Origin: Methylobacterium sp. UNC378MF
GTDB taxonomy: Bacteria; Pseudomonadota; Alphaproteobacteria; Rhizobiales; Beijerinckiaceae
Direction: 5' to 3'
NCBI RefSeq assembly: GCF_900103195.1
Contig: NZ_FMWU01000004.1
Coordinates: forward strand, 202,970-266,969
Length of the DNA: 64,000 nucleotides
In this document: positions 21,320 to 31,523 of the stretch, one piece after another
Layout: every line of letters starts with the position of its first letter
Position numbering within the stretch: the stretch's first letter is position 1
Translations under genes and position numbers: made by a program
Notes under the pieces: generated by a model
The model's input: only the letters and a program-made list of their open reading frames with translations
The model's database searches: none
What the model was told of the DNA's origin: nothing

Positions 21320-21607
21320 ATGTCGGTCGACGAGAAGACGGTTCGGCGCATCGCGCATCTGGCGCGGATCGCGGTCACCGACGACGAAGTCGGGCCGCTG
21401 CAGGGCGAGTTGAACGCGATCCTCGCCTTCGTCGAGCAGCTCGGCACGGTCGACGTCGCGAGCGTCGAGCCGATGACCTCGGTCACGCCGATGGCGATGA
21501 AGAAGCGCGAGGACGTCGTGACCGAAGGCGGCCGCGCCGCCGACGTCGTCGCCAACGCGCCCGAGACGGAGGACAATTACTTCCTGGTCCCGAAGGTGGT
21601 CGAGTAG
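21320..21607 (+). CDS. gatC: Asp/Glu-tRNA amidotransferase subunit C
   Basis: A 95 aa small subunit that holds GatA and GatB together. It starts [18 protein letters not shown] and ends [24 protein letters not shown], both family hallmarks. The ATG at 21320 is chosen over upstream in-frame starts because it gives the canonical N terminus. gatA follows after 76 bp. Confidence 0.95.
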   Translation: MSVDEKTVRRIAHLARIAVTDDEVGPLQGELNAILAFVEQLGTVDVASVEPMTSVTPMAMKKREDVVTEGGRAADVVANAPETEDNYFLVPKVVE

Positions 21608-21683
21608 ACCGGTCTCGACCTGCACCTTAGGCCCGGACCTTGCGGACCGGATTTCTGGCGGGCGCGCCGCGGCGCGCGGGGAC

Positions 21684-23171
21684 GTGAACAGCGTGAATCC
21701 GAACGAACTGACCCTGGCCGAGGCGCGGGACGCCCTGAAGGCGAAGCGGATCTCGGCCCGCGAGCTGACTCAGGCGCATCTCGACGCCATGGCAAAGGCC
21801 CGCGTCCTGAACGCGTATATCCGGGAGACCCCGGACCGCGCTCTGAAGATGGCCGAGGCCTCCGACCAGAAGATCGCGTCCGGCGAGGCACGGCCGCTCG
21901 AGGGCATTCCCCTCGGCATCAAGGACCTGTTCTGCACGCATGGCGTGACGACCACGGCCGGCTCGAAGATCCTCGAGTCGTTTGAGCCGCACTACGAATC
22001 GGCTGTGTCGGCCAATCTGTGGCGCGATGGCGCCGTGATGCTCGGCAAACTGAATCTCGATGAGTTCGCCATGGGCTCGTCCAACGAGACCAGCGCCTAC
22101 GGCAACGTCGTCTCGCCCTGGCGGCGAACCGGATCGGACGCGCAGATCGTGCCCGGCGGCTCATCGGGCGGCTCCGCCGCGGCGGTCGCGGCGCGGCTCT
22201 GCCTCGGCGCCACTGCGACCGATACCGGCGGTTCGATCCGCCAGCCCGCCGCCTTCACCGGCACGGTCGGGATCAAGCCGACCTACGGGCGCTGCTCGCG
22301 CTGGGGCACGGTGGCCTTCGCCTCCTCCCTCGATCAGGCCGGCCCGATCGCCCGGACGGTGCGCGACTGTGCGATCCTGCTCGGTTCCATGGCCGGCGCG
22401 GATGCCCGTGACACGACCTGCGCGGATCTGGCCGTGCCCGATTTCGAGGCTGCGGTCACCCGCGGCGTGAAGGGGCTGACCATCGGCATCCCCAAGGAGT
22501 ACCGGGTCGACGGCATGCCCGCCGAGATCCAGAAGCTCTGGGACGAGGGAGCGGCCTGGCTGAAGGCGGCCGGGGCGACGATCAAGGAGATCTCGCTGCC
22601 GCACACCGCCTACGCGCTGCCGGCCTATTACATCGTGGCCCCGGCCGAGGCCTCCTCGAACCTCGCCCGCTACGACGGCGTCCGCTACGGACTGCGCGTG
22701 CCCGGCAAGGATATCGCCGGGATGTACGAGAACACCCGCGCCGCCGGCTTCGGCCGTGAGGTGAAGCGCCGGATCATGATCGGCACCTACGTGCTCTCGG
22801 CAGGCTACTACGACGCCTACTATGTCCGCGCGCAGAAGATCCGCACGCTGATCAAGCGCGACTTCGAGGCGGCCTACGCGGACGGCGTCGACGCCATCCT
22901 CACGCCGGCCACGCCGTCGGCCGCCTTCGGCATCGGCGAGAAGGCCTCGGCCGACCCTGTGGAGATGTACCTCAACGACGTGTTCACCGTGACGGTGAAC
23001 ATGGCCGGCCTGCCGGGCATCGCCGTGCCGGCCGGGCTCGATGGCCAGGGCCTGCCGCTCGGCCTGCAGCTCATCGGCCGTCCCTTCGACGAGGAGACGC
23101 TGTTCGCGGTCGCGCAGGTGATCGAGGATTCGGCGGGTCGCACAACCCTGCCCGAGCCGTGGTGGTCATGA
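21684..23171 (+). CDS. gatA: Asp/Glu-tRNA amidotransferase subunit A
   Basis: A 495 aa amidase-signature enzyme that releases ammonia from glutamine for transamidation of misacylated Glu-tRNAGln or Asp-tRNAAsn. The Ser-cisSer-Lys triad is visible: Lys in [10 protein letters not shown], and the serines in [14 protein letters not shown] and [11 protein letters not shown]. The start is GTG at 21684, with another in-frame GTG at 21693. The stop overlaps the next small gene (ATGA at 23168). gatB lies ~0.5 kb further on. Confidence 0.96.
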   Translation: MNSVNPNELTLAEARDALKAKRISARELTQAHLDAMAKARVLNAYIRETPDRALKMAEASDQKIASGEARPLEGIPLGIKDLFCTHGVTTTAGSKILESFEPHYESAVSANLWRDGAVMLGKLNLDEFAMGSSNETSAYGNVVSPWRRTGSDAQIVPGGSSGGSAAAVAARLCLGATATDTGGSIRQPAAFTGTVGIKPTYGRCSRWGTVAFASSLDQAGPIARTVRDCAILLGSMAGADARDTTCADLAVPDFEAAVTRGVKGLTIGIPKEYRVDGMPAEIQKLWDEGAAWLKAAGATIKEISLPHTAYALPAYYIVAPAEASSNLARYDGVRYGLRVPGKDIAGMYENTRAAGFGREVKRRIMIGTYVLSAGYYDAYYVRAQKIRTLIKRDFEAAYADGVDAILTPATPSAAFGIGEKASADPVEMYLNDVFTVTVNMAGLPGIAVPAGLDGQGLPLGLQLIGRPFDEETLFAVAQVIEDSAGRTTLPEPWWS

Positions 23172-23467
23172 CCGTCCCATACTACCCCTGGACGGTCTGG
23201 ATCTGGGCCGGGTTCGATCCGGCGCTGATCGTGGTGGCGGTCTATCTCGGCTGGACCGCCAGCCAATTCGGCAAGGTGTTCATCGCGGCGATCGCGGCGC
23301 TCGGCTTCTCGGTGCTGTTCTCCTACGCGGTGAGCGCGGCCGGCATTCCGTGGCCGGCGCCGATCACCCATGACGGCCCGACCTTCTTCCCGGTGCGCGC
23401 CGTCGCGGCCCTGCTCTGGGCGATCCTCGGCTACGGCGCCCGGCAGGCGGTCCGACGCCGCGCTTGA
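23168..23467 (+). CDS. Small membrane protein coupled to gatA
   Basis: A 99 aa protein with three likely membrane segments: [43 protein letters not shown] and [19 protein letters not shown], ending in a basic tail. The ATGA overlap with gatA makes translational coupling likely. I recognise no family and nothing points to a role in amidation. It may simply ride in the operon. It ends ~45 bp before repeat copy 2. Confidence 0.7.
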   Translation: MTVPYYPWTVWIWAGFDPALIVVAVYLGWTASQFGKVFIAAIAALGFSVLFSYAVSAAGIPWPAPITHDGPTFFPVRAVAALLWAILGYGARQAVRRRA

Positions 23468-23510
23468 TCTTTTCGCGACGCCGCCCGTAAGTGACCGGAA
23501 GACATCCACG

Positions 23511-23640
23511 CCCACCCGCGCCCTCATCCTGAGGCGCCCGCGTGAGCGGGCCTCGAAGGAGGCCTCCAGCTGGCCGCGCGATCCCTGGAGCGCTCCTTCG
23601 AGGCTGCTGCGCAGCACCTCAGGATGAGGCCGTGGGTGGG
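23511..23640. repeat. Dispersed nested inverted repeat, copy 2
   Basis: It has the same build as copy 1. The outer CCTCATCCTGAGG at 23522-23534 pairs with CCTCAGGATGAGG at 23617-23629. The inner GGCCTCGAAGGAG near 23549-23561 pairs with CTCCTTCGAGG near 23593-23603. Flanking CCCACCC/GGGTGGG arms start at 23511 and end at 23640. It lies between the small membrane gene and gatB, and so inside the gat transcription unit if that is continuous. Confidence 0.85.
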
Positions 23641-23678
23641 AGGATCACGCCACGCTCGTTTCCTCGGCCCGGACGACC

Positions 23679-25151
23679 ATGAACGCACCCGTCGACCCCA
23701 AGAAGCTGATCAAGGGCGGCCTCCACGATTGGGAGGTGATCGTCGGCATGGAGATCCATGCCCAGGTGTCCAGCCGGGCGAAGCTGTTCTCCGGCGCCTC
23801 GACGGAGTTCGGGGCTGAGCCGAACGACCATGTCTCGCTGGTCGATGCCGCGATGCCCGGGATGCTGCCGGTGATCAACGCGGAATGCGTCGCCCAGGCG
23901 GTGCGCACCGGCCTCGGCCTGAAGGCCAAGATCAACCTGCGCTCGGTGTTCGACCGGAAGAACTACTTCTACCCGGATCTGCCGCAAGGCTACCAGATCT
24001 CGCAGTACAAGGACCCGATCGTCGGCGAAGGCGAGGTTCTGGTCGATCTGGCCGACGGCACGTCGATCACCGTGGGCATCGAGCGCCTGCACCTCGAGCA
24101 GGATGCCGGCAAGTCGCTGCACGACCAGGACCCGACCCGGAGCTTCGTCGACCTCAACCGGTCGGGGGTGGCGCTGATGGAGATCGTCTCCCGGCCCGAC
24201 CTGCGCTCCTCCGAGGAGGCGAAGGCCTACGTGACCAAGCTGCGCACGATCCTGCGCTATCTCGGCACCTGCGACGGCGACATGGAGAAGGGGTCGCTCC
24301 GCGCCGACGTGAACGTCTCGGTGCGCCGCCCCGGCGAGCCGCTGGGCACGCGCTGCGAGATCAAGAACGTCAATTCGATCCGCTTCATCGGGCAGGCGAT
24401 CGAGACCGAGGCGCGGCGCCAGATCGCCATCCTCGAGGATGGCGGGACCATCGACCAGGAAACGCGCCTGTTCGATCCCGGCAAGGGCGAGACCCGCTCG
24501 ATGCGCTCCAAGGAGGAGGCGCACGACTACCGCTACTTCCCCGATCCGGACCTGCTGCCGCTGGAGTTCGACCAGGCCTACGTCGATGCCCTGGCCAAGG
24601 GGCTGCCGGAGCTGCCGGACGCCAAGAAGGCCCGGTTCGTGTCCGAATTCGGCCTCTCGCCCTACGATGCCGGCGTGCTCGTCGCTGAACGCGCCTCCGC
24701 CGACTACTACGAGGCGGTGGCGAAGGGCCGTGACGGCAAGGCAGCGGCCAACTGGGTGATCAACGAGCTGTTCGGCCGCCTCAACAAGGAAGGGCTCTCC
24801 ATCGAGGCGACCCCGGTCTCGGCCGACCAGCTCGGTGCGATCATCGACCTCATCGGCGAGGGCGTCATCTCCGGCAAGATCGCCAAGGACCTCTTCGAGA
24901 TCGTCTGGACGGAGGGCGGCGACCCGCGCGCCGTGGTCGAGAGCCGCGGCATGAAGCAGGTCACCGATACCGGTGCCATCGAGGCGGCGATCGACCAGAT
25001 CATCGCGGCCAATCCCGACAAGGTCGCCCAGGCCAAGGAGAAGCCGACCCTGCTCGGCTGGTTCGTCGGCCAGACCATGAAGGCCACCGGCGGCAAGGCG
25101 AACCCCGCGGCGGTGAACGCGCTTCTCAAGGCGAAGCTGGGAATCGCGTAA
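23679..25151 (+). CDS. gatB: Asp/Glu-tRNA amidotransferase subunit B
   Basis: A 490 aa kinase-like subunit that phosphorylates the misacylated aminoacyl-tRNA and transfers ammonia to it. Signatures are [58 protein letters not shown] and [21 protein letters not shown]-terminal YqeY-like tail ends [19 protein letters not shown]. Length is normal. Repeat copies 2 and 3 flank the gene on both sides. Confidence 0.97.
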   Translation: MNAPVDPKKLIKGGLHDWEVIVGMEIHAQVSSRAKLFSGASTEFGAEPNDHVSLVDAAMPGMLPVINAECVAQAVRTGLGLKAKINLRSVFDRKNYFYPDLPQGYQISQYKDPIVGEGEVLVDLADGTSITVGIERLHLEQDAGKSLHDQDPTRSFVDLNRSGVALMEIVSRPDLRSSEEAKAYVTKLRTILRYLGTCDGDMEKGSLRADVNVSVRRPGEPLGTRCEIKNVNSIRFIGQAIETEARRQIAILEDGGTIDQETRLFDPGKGETRSMRSKEEAHDYRYFPDPDLLPLEFDQAYVDALAKGLPELPDAKKARFVSEFGLSPYDAGVLVAERASADYYEAVAKGRDGKAAANWVINELFGRLNKEGLSIEATPVSADQLGAIIDLIGEGVISGKIAKDLFEIVWTEGGDPRAVVESRGMKQVTDTGAIEAAIDQIIAANPDKVAQAKEKPTLLGWFVGQTMKATGGKANPAAVNALLKAKLGIA

Positions 25152-26093
25152 ACACGTCGCGACGGACGGCCATCTCCCGCGCGTGACCTCATCTTGAGGC
25201 GCCCGCGTCAGCGGGCTCCGAAGGCGGGCTCCAGGGGCCGCGTGGCGGGCTGGAGCCCGCCTTCGAGGCGGCTGCGCCGCACCTCAGGATGCGGGCGCGG
25301 GCCGGATTGCTGGCACTTCCCGCTCGCAGGATATCACCGCCTCGACGAGCCCCCCTCGTCGCTTCGGCCACGACGAAATCCCGCCGCGGCACAGCCGGGC
25401 AGGTAGGGCATGCGGATCCTCTGAGAAAAACCGCGGCGGAACGGCTCGAAGTGGGGCCTTTCGCGCATTCGAAGGCGTGCCATGTGTGGCCGCTTCTGCG
25501 CCCCTGGAGCCGCGTCCGTCCGGCTGTTCGTGTAGCGCCGCTGAGTCTCGGGCCGAACCGGTCCCTGGACCGTCTAGGCGGCTTTCCGCTGCGGTGGAGT
25601 CATGCCTGTCTCCTCCAGCTTCCGTAAACCGGCACTGCTGCGAAACCTGATCGCATCAAGGTTTCGTGCCGGCCCGTGCCCGCTTTCGCCAAGCACAGGG
25701 GGAGACTGCGCCCGTCATCCGGGACGGTCAATAGCTATTTTCTCGGCAAACTGGTTTTTCGCTCGACTTGGCCGCAGTGCCGCGCCGCACCGCCTGCGGG
25801 GTCAACGACTTGGATCGATCCTGCGGCACTGCGAAAGACCCTGTGACGCCCGAGCGGATCGCCGCCCCCTTTTTTCCGACCGGGCAGCGCAAGCCGCATG
25901 CGGAGAGCGTGTCGGTCTTGCCGCCCCGGTCGACGCTGTCGGCTTCGTCGTCCACGCGGTGACAAGTTCGAGAGTGGGAAGGCGAGAATGGGCGTCTGCG
26001 GGCGTGGGGCCGCGGCGGCGCATCCTCGTCTCCCACCCGGATGTGCCTCAGGCATCCGCACTATGGTCAATCGGCCCGCGTTCGCGCGGTGAC
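25152..26093. other. Long intergenic gap, no gene supported
   Basis: About 0.94 kb separates gatB from the efflux genes. The first 150 bp hold repeat copy 3. The remainder is less GC-biased than coding DNA in places. It has no frame that looks like a protein, although one chance frame (25602-26417) runs into the antisense of the fusion-protein gene. A modest inverted repeat lies at 25773-25783/25823-25833. It could hold an undetected RNA or promoter region, but I cannot support one. Confidence 0.5.
25185..25300. repeat. Dispersed nested inverted repeat, copy 3
   Basis: A diverged copy. The outer arms are imperfect (CCTCATCTTGAGG near 25187 against CCTCAGGATGCGG near 25282). The core is a perfect 16 bp inverted repeat, 25219-25234 with 25250-25265. 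It sits 34 bp after the gatB stop and could double as its transcription end. Confidence 0.75.
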
Positions 26094-27149
26094 TCAGTGC
26101 CGGCCGGCCTCCGTGGCCGGACCGGCCGCCGGCGTCGCCGAGGGGGAGACCCGGTCGCGCAAATCCATCAGCCAGTTCGGAGCCGGGCCGCGGCCGCCGT
26201 TGACGAAGACCGTCGCGGTCATGCCGGCGATGAGCGGAATACCGGGCGGGACGTGGTCGATGCGGATGCGGACCGGGACCCGCTGCGCGAGGCGGACCCA
26301 GGTATAGACCGGATTGACGTCCGGCAGCCCCTGCGTGCTCGACGCGGCATTCGCCGTGGAGATGCCGAGCGTGATGCTCTGGACCGTCCCGGTCAGGTGC
26401 GGATCGAAGCCCATTAGCTTCACGTCGGCGGGGTCGCCGACGCGGATGTTGGGCATCTTGGTCTCCTCGAAATAGCCGTCGATCCAGAAGGAATCGGTGT
26501 CCACCACGCTGATGTTCGAGCTGCCGGTCCGGGCGTAGTCGCCGACCCGCATCAGAAGGTTGGTCACGCGCCCGTTGACCGTGGAGGTCACCTGGGTGCG
26601 TTCGAGATTCACCTTCGCCTGCCGCAGCTGCGCCTGCGCGCTCTCCACCGCCGCCTCGGCGATCTTGGCGGAGCCGGCAAATTGCTGCTTCTCCTCGACC
26701 GAGGTCGAGACGGTCGAGAGCGCCTGGCGCCGCGCCGATTGGGCGTTCTTCACCTGCAGATCGGCCTCGCGATTCTTCACCTCGGCATCCGCCGAGGTGA
26801 CCGCCACCTCGAAGTCGATCGGATCGATGACGTACAGGACGTCGCCCTTGCGGACATTCTGGTTGTCGTGAACGCGGACCTCGACGATCTGCCCGGAAAC
26901 CTGCGGCGCGATGTTGGCGACCTGCACGCGGACCGTGCCGTCCCGGGTCCAGGGCGCCGCCACGTAGAATTCCCAAACGAAGGCGGCCGCCAGGATCGCG
27001 GCGAGCAGGATCACCCCCGTCGCCGCCAGACGGAAGATCTTGGCGGCGCGCCCCCGGCGCGGGACCGAGGGGAGCGGGTCGCTCCGACCGGGCGCGCTGT
27101 CGCGGGCGGCAGGCTTCGGATCGTCCTCGTCGGCGGTCGTATCGGGCAT
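26094..27149 (-). CDS. HlyD/EmrA-type membrane fusion protein (AaeA-like)
   Basis: A 351 aa periplasmic adaptor. One membrane segment lies near residues 38-58 (FRLAATGVILLAAILAAAFVWEF). The lipoyl half-motifs flank a coiled coil (APWTRDGTVRVQVANIAPQVSGQIVEVRVHDNQNVRKGDVLYVID, then VTSTVNGRVTNLLMRVGDYARTG), and a beta-barrel domain follows (FWIDGYFEETKMPNIRVGDPADVKLMG). It should link the FUSC-type pump to an outer-membrane channel. It shares 1 bp with the DUF1656 gene upstream, and the three genes form one reverse-strand unit like aaeB-aaeX-aaeA. Confidence 0.9.
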   Translation of the reverse strand: MPDTTADEDDPKPAARDSAPGRSDPLPSVPRRGRAAKIFRLAATGVILLAAILAAAFVWEFYVAAPWTRDGTVRVQVANIAPQVSGQIVEVRVHDNQNVRKGDVLYVIDPIDFEVAVTSADAEVKNREADLQVKNAQSARRQALSTVSTSVEEKQQFAGSAKIAEAAVESAQAQLRQAKVNLERTQVTSTVNGRVTNLLMRVGDYARTGSSNISVVDTDSFWIDGYFEETKMPNIRVGDPADVKLMGFDPHLTGTVQSITLGISTANAASSTQGLPDVNPVYTWVRLAQRVPVRIRIDHVPPGIPLIAGMTATVFVNGGRGPAPNWLMDLRDRVSPSATPAAGPATEAGRH

Positions 27150-27343
27150 CAGATGAACGCGATCAGGAGGGCGAGAACACAGACGTAGAGGCCGGCCTCG
27201 GCAAGCGGGGCATTGGCGACGTAGCGGCTGAAGCGGATGCGCGCGAAGACCCGGCGCAGGACGACCAGAATCACGAACGCGGCCAGCGCATAAGCGACGA
27301 AGGCGCTCACCAGCACCCCGCCGACATGGATGTCCTCGTGCAT
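27149..27343 (-). CDS. DUF1656 small membrane protein (AaeX-like)
   Basis: A 64 aa protein with two hydrophobic helices, starting MHEDIHVGGVLVSAFVAYALAAFVILVVLRR, the characteristic DUF1656/AaeX start. It lies between the FUSC permease and the fusion protein, the usual place for this family, and presumably assists the pump. The start is placed at 27343 (MHEDIHVGG) rather than the longer frame from 27388, whose extra residues overlap the upstream gene and look random. Confidence 0.85.
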   Translation of the reverse strand: MHEDIHVGGVLVSAFVAYALAAFVILVVLRRVFARIRFSRYVANAPLAEAGLYVCVLALLIAFI

Positions 27344-27368
27344 CGTGACCCCGGGAGAAAGCCGCCCG

Positions 27369-29408
27369 TCAGAAGGGCGCGATGTCAAGGCGATGGAGGA
27401 ATCGCCGGTGGCGGGTGATGGTTCGCGACGCGGTGACGAGATCGCTCGCGGCGCGGGCGGTGGTGAGCCGCACCGGCCGATCCTGGCCGGAGGCGGCGCG
27501 GATCAGATCGCGCGCGGCGATCTCGAGGCCGCGATCGTTGCCCGCCGCGAGAGCGTCCCGCGCATGCGGGATCGCGCCGCGCAGGCCCTCGATCGACCAG
27601 AGGCGGCGCAGCTCGGCATGGGCGCGGGCGGCGGCGGCCTCCAGGCGGGCGAGGGCGAAGGCGTGGTGCAGGTTCGCCCGCCGGACGGCACCGCTCCCCG
27701 AGCTGTAGCCGGCGAACTGGAACAGCCGGTCGGCATTCAGGCTCGTGCGGGTGGTGGCGTCGCCTCCCTGGCCGATCAGGGCGTCGGCCAGGGACCGCCG
27801 GGCCGAATCGAGGGCGAAGACCCGCTGCTGGGCGGGCGTGACCGGCAGGATGAGGCGGACGACGATCGACAGGATCACGGCCGCCACGACCACGAGGAAC
27901 GCGTTCAGCAGGAAGGTCAGGGCATCGTAGGTCTGAGGATTGGAGGGGCCGAGCAGGACGGGGAAGAACACGATCACGATGAAGCCGATGCCGAAGGTCC
28001 TCGGGTTCAGCGACAGGAAGCAGCCGAAGGCGATCACCGGTGCCATCGCGATGGCCAGCATCGGAAAACCCTGAACGCCGTTGAGCAGCGCGAACCGGGC
28101 GATGCCCGCGAACGTGGCCGCCAGCATCATCCCAATGACGACGCCGGTGGCGAATTTCTTCGGATCCGGCGTGACCGACGACAGCGCCGCGGTGGCGGCG
28201 ACCTGGACCAGCGCGAAGGAGGCCTGCGGCAGGCCGAGGGCCACGAAGGTGGCGGCCGTCACGGCAAAGCTCAGCGCGACCCGCAGAGCGCCGCGCAGGG
28301 CGACGGGGAAGTCGCGATGCGTCGGCAGCGTGGCGTCGCGCAGGGGCTTGTGACCGTCGGCGACGGCGCGGATGCCGTCCTGCGCGAAGGTCGCGGCGCA
28401 GACGAAGTCGAGGGCGCGCTGGAGGACCACCACCTCGTCGAGGGGGCGGGTCCCGTCGCGAATCGCGGCGTCGACCAGATCGCGCAGGCGCTCGTCGTCG
28501 CGGTCGAGGGCATCCGGATCGGGCGCATCGGTCACCCGCCTGCAGATCGCCATGGCTTCCGAAACAGCCGGGCCCGGGTTGCGCAGGCACGCCGCCGCCG
28601 CCGCGACGCTGCGGATCGACGCCGCCATGACGTAGAGCGCGGCGATGCAGCTGCGCGCGCCGGCCGCCCGGAAGCGGCCGTCGTCGAGTTCGCCCGAAAT
28701 CGCGCTGGCGTCGGCCCGCATCGGCGCGATGGTGCGGATCAGCGCCGCGGTCCGGGACGCGCCGAGATCGCCCTCGGTCAGCGTCTCGCGAGCATAGCCG
28801 CGCGTCTCGTCCCAGGCCTCGCGGAGCTGCGGCAGCAATGCCCGCCACGTGCTCGGCGAGGCGAGGGCGTCGTTGATGAAGGTGATCACGACGATGCCGA
28901 GGACGATCACGGCGACGCGGGACACAGCGGCGTCGAAAGTGCCCTGCGGCTCGTCGATCTGGCCGAGCGCGATGATCGCAACGGTGTAGCCGGACAGCAT
29001 CGCCCCGTAGGCCCGGGTATCCTGCAGGAACTGGGCGACGAAGACGCAGAGGCCGAGCCAGACGGTGAAGCCCAGGAGCAGCAGCACCCGGTCCTGAGCG
29101 AACAGGGCCATCAGGACGAGTGCCACCACAGCGCCGATCAGCGTGCCGAGGAGGCGGTAGACCGCCTTCGAGATCGCCTGCCCGCGCTTGGGCTGGGCGA
29201 GGATCGCCACGCAGGTGGCGGCCGACGAGGCGCTGTCGAGCTGGAGCCAGAAGGCGGCCGCCAGCGCCAGCATCATGGCGATCCAGATCCGCAGCGCGAA
29301 AGCCCAGGCGGCCGGCTTGGGAACCCAGGTGTCGAGAAAGCTCACCGCGCGGTCGATGGCCGACACGGCATGGCGCCCAGCGCCGGGTGCGACCGGGGCC
29401 TCAGCCAT
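27369..29408 (-). CDS. FUSC-family efflux permease (AaeB-like)
   Basis: A 679 aa inner-membrane protein with two sets of hydrophobic segments (residues ~35-180 and ~360-510), each followed by a soluble region, as in AaeB/FUSC proteins. The N-terminal LRIWIAMMLALAAAFWLQLDSASSAATCVAILAQPKRGQAISKAVYRLLGTLIGA matches the family's conserved core. Relatives export aromatic acids such as p-hydroxybenzoate. The substrate here is unknown. It is the first gene of the efflux unit. No regulator gene (AaeR-like LysR) is adjacent. Confidence 0.88.
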   Translation of the reverse strand: MAEAPVAPGAGRHAVSAIDRAVSFLDTWVPKPAAWAFALRIWIAMMLALAAAFWLQLDSASSAATCVAILAQPKRGQAISKAVYRLLGTLIGAVVALVLMALFAQDRVLLLLGFTVWLGLCVFVAQFLQDTRAYGAMLSGYTVAIIALGQIDEPQGTFDAAVSRVAVIVLGIVVITFINDALASPSTWRALLPQLREAWDETRGYARETLTEGDLGASRTAALIRTIAPMRADASAISGELDDGRFRAAGARSCIAALYVMAASIRSVAAAAACLRNPGPAVSEAMAICRRVTDAPDPDALDRDDERLRDLVDAAIRDGTRPLDEVVVLQRALDFVCAATFAQDGIRAVADGHKPLRDATLPTHRDFPVALRGALRVALSFAVTAATFVALGLPQASFALVQVAATAALSSVTPDPKKFATGVVIGMMLAATFAGIARFALLNGVQGFPMLAIAMAPVIAFGCFLSLNPRTFGIGFIVIVFFPVLLGPSNPQTYDALTFLLNAFLVVVAAVILSIVVRLILPVTPAQQRVFALDSARRSLADALIGQGGDATTRTSLNADRLFQFAGYSSGSGAVRRANLHHAFALARLEAAAARAHAELRRLWSIEGLRGAIPHARDALAAGNDRGLEIAARDLIRAASGQDRPVRLTTARAASDLVTASRTITRHRRFLHRLDIAPF

Positions 29409-29547
29409 GCCGGACCTTGCGCCGAACCGCTTCGGGCGGGCTGTCCGCCGCCCATCGGAACGGAAAAAGGTCCGTCATGTCGTGGCGCCTCCGGCCAATC
29501 ACCCGCGGATGTCTGAACAAACAGGACGCCCCGTGGTTCGCCCCGGC

Positions 29548-29880
29548 TCAAGCCTTGTCGCCGCCCTTGAGGCGCTTGTTGCACTTGCTCCAGTACTGAG
29601 GCCATTTCGGCCCCTGCGCGGCTTTCTGCGCCTCGGTGAGGGCGCGCCACTCGGAGCCGCAGGTCTTCTGCCGGTCGCGGGCCGCGGACTGGCCGGGGCT
29701 CGGCTGCTTCGCAGTCGGTGCTGGCGGGACCTCCGCGGCAGGTGCCTGCCTGGTCGGCGCTTCCTTGGCCGGCGCTTCCTTGCCGGGTGCATCCTTGGCC
29801 GGTGCATCCTTGGCGAGGATGGGTTGGGCCGCGAGCAGCGGCACGGACAGGATCGCGATCCTGACGAGACGATCGATCAT
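29548..29880 (-). CDS. Small exported Ala/Pro/Lys-rich protein
   Basis: A 110 aa protein. The Sec signal peptide (MIDRLVRIAILSVPLLAAQPILA) is followed by a repetitive linker made of KDAP/KEAP units (residues ~24-65). A short C-terminal domain holds two cysteines: TCGSEWRALTEAQKAAQGPKWPQYWSKCNKRLKGG. That domain resembles short Cys-paired modules of periplasmic proteins, and I do not recognise a named family with confidence. The start at 29880 is fixed by the signal peptide. It is transcribed away from the glutathione transferase gene. Confidence 0.65.
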   Translation of the reverse strand: MIDRLVRIAILSVPLLAAQPILAKDAPAKDAPGKEAPAKEAPTRQAPAAEVPPAPTAKQPSPGQSAARDRQKTCGSEWRALTEAQKAAQGPKWPQYWSKCNKRLKGGDKA

Positions 29881-30146
29881 CGGATATTCCCCCTCGGGCG
29901 ACGTTGCGCCGCCCGAGCCGCAGTTTCGCCGCTCGCCAGCCGGGCGAGCAAGCCCGACGCGGCAGCCGCCAACAGCTGCGGCAACGCTTCGGCGGGTCGG
30001 TGGGACCGGATTCGCGATGCCTTTGCGCGGCACCTTCGCGCGATGCCCTTGAGCGCGGAAGGGAAATCGTCTTCACTGCCCGGATTGTCCGGAAACGGCG
30101 GAGGACCACCGCGCCGCCGACGATTGGGTGCAGGAGCAGGCAGAGC

Positions 30147-30782
30147 ATGGCAGCGGTATCCGGGCGGCCGATCGACGTCCATACCTGGAGTACGCCGAAC
30201 GGCTGGAAGGTCCCGATCATGCTGGAGGAGTGCGGGCTCCCCTATCGCATCGTTCCCGTGGACATCGCCAAGAACGAGCAGTTCGCCGCCGATTTCCTGG
30301 CGATATCCCCCAACAACAAGATCCCGGCCATCGTCGATCCGGACGGGCCCGGCGGACAGCCGATCTCGGTCTTCGAATCAGGCGCGATCCTGCAATATCT
30401 CGGCCGGAAGACCGGGCAGATGTATCCGACCGACGAGCGCGCCCGCGTCGTAGTCGACGAGTGGTTGTTCTGGCAGGTGGCGGGCTTCGGGCCGATGCTC
30501 GGGCAGACGCACCACTTCAAGATCTACGCGCCCGAGAAGGTGCCCTACGCGATCGACCGGTTCACCGCCGAGGCCAAGCGCCTCTACGGGGTGCTGGAGC
30601 GCCGCCTCGAGGGTCGGGCGTTCCTCGCCGACGATTACTCGATCGCCGATATCGCGACGTTCACCTGGGCGAAGCTCAACTTCAAGCAGGGCGTCGACAT
30701 CAACGCCCTGCCGAACGTGGCCCGGTGGCTCGAGAGCATCCTGGCAAGGCCGGCGGTGCAGCGCGGCCTCGCGTCGATCTGA
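30147..30782 (+). CDS. Glutathione S-transferase family protein
   Basis: A 211 aa cytosolic enzyme of the Ure2/YghU-like group. The thioredoxin-fold N domain reads VHTWSTPNGWKVPIMLEECGLPYRIVPVDI, with the Asn of TPNGWK taking the place of a catalytic Tyr or Ser. ISPNNKIPAIVD and SVFESGAILQYLGRKTG form the glutathione site. The helical domain has GQTHHF and DDYSIADIATFTWAK. The frame is open upstream to 29904, but the ATG at 30147 gives the standard start. The next gene converges on it 7 bp away. Confidence 0.9.
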   Translation: MAAVSGRPIDVHTWSTPNGWKVPIMLEECGLPYRIVPVDIAKNEQFAADFLAISPNNKIPAIVDPDGPGGQPISVFESGAILQYLGRKTGQMYPTDERARVVVDEWLFWQVAGFGPMLGQTHHFKIYAPEKVPYAIDRFTAEAKRLYGVLERRLEGRAFLADDYSIADIATFTWAKLNFKQGVDINALPNVARWLESILARPAVQRGLASI

Positions 30783-30789
30783 TCTCCGG

Positions 30790-31254
30790 TCAGTTCTTGT
30801 TGGCGGCCTGCTGGTTGACGTCCGGCACGCGCGTCCAAGTCTGCGAGCCGCACAGGATCTTGAGCATGCAGCCCGAGACGTTGAGTTCGGCCTCGCTCTC
30901 GCGCTCGAGGCTGACCGTGTAAATCTTGCCTTCCTCGATGTTGTAGAGCTCGCCGGTGAACTTCTCGTCATCCGGCTTGAGGCCCTCGATCAGCTGCAGG
31001 CCGATCACCGGCCGGGCGCGCTTCTTCGGGTCAGGATTCTTGAGGTCGGTGCGCGGGCTGCCGTTGTCGAAGGTCGGCGTCTTGAGCCAGACGACCTTGC
31101 CGCAGACGAGCTTCTGACCGGGGCCGCAGCGATCGATCCGGATCTTGGCGCGTCCATCGCCGGTGAGCCAGGTACCGGACGGATCCTTGCCCGTGTCGGC
31201 CGAAGCGGCCGTGAGGCCGGCGAGAAGCAGGCTGGCGCTGAGAGCGAGGCGCAT
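30790..31254 (-). CDS. DUF2147 exported protein
   Basis: A 154 aa protein with a Sec signal peptide (MRLALSASLLLAGLTAASA). DUF2147 features follow: DPSGTWLTGDGRAKIRIDRCG at the start of the mature part, LCGKVVWLK, a P-x-x-G-L segment (RPVIGLQLIEGLK) and FTGELYNIEEGKIYTVSLERESEAELNVSGCMLKILCGSQTWTR at the end. Three or four cysteines may pair. The family is a small periplasmic beta-barrel of unknown function. The start at 31254 is fixed by the signal peptide. Confidence 0.88.
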   Translation of the reverse strand: MRLALSASLLLAGLTAASADTGKDPSGTWLTGDGRAKIRIDRCGPGQKLVCGKVVWLKTPTFDNGSPRTDLKNPDPKKRARPVIGLQLIEGLKPDDEKFTGELYNIEEGKIYTVSLERESEAELNVSGCMLKILCGSQTWTRVPDVNQQAANKN

Positions 31255-31523
31255 GGTTCGTCTCCGGGATTGGGGCGTCCGCGGACGCCCGAGGGGTGGA
31301 CGAAGTCGGTTGGTGCGCGACTGAGCCGTCGCAATCGGGCGATTTTTCGGCGGTGTTGCGGCAGAGCCACGGCCGTGCTTGTCCCACCCGGTCTCGCCGC
31401 GCAGCTTGAGGCACGGGGGGGCGCCCGCTATAAGCCCGGCGCCGAAGCGAAATTTTCGCTGCCGCGGCGTGTCCGGATCGCCGGTGCGCCGCAAACCTTT
31501 TCCACAGACAGACCGGACGCACC

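Noticed and set aside
25868..25876. C5T6-type run that could be a terminator tail
   Set aside because: No stem-loop lies directly upstream on either strand.
25602..26417. A 271-codon + strand frame across the gap after gatB
   Set aside because: Its second half is antisense to the membrane fusion protein gene, and the first half has no protein-like pattern.
27330..29516. A 728-codon open frame on the + strand
   Set aside because: It is an antisense shadow of the FUSC permease gene, a string of Gly/Arg/Glu/His-rich segments without structure.
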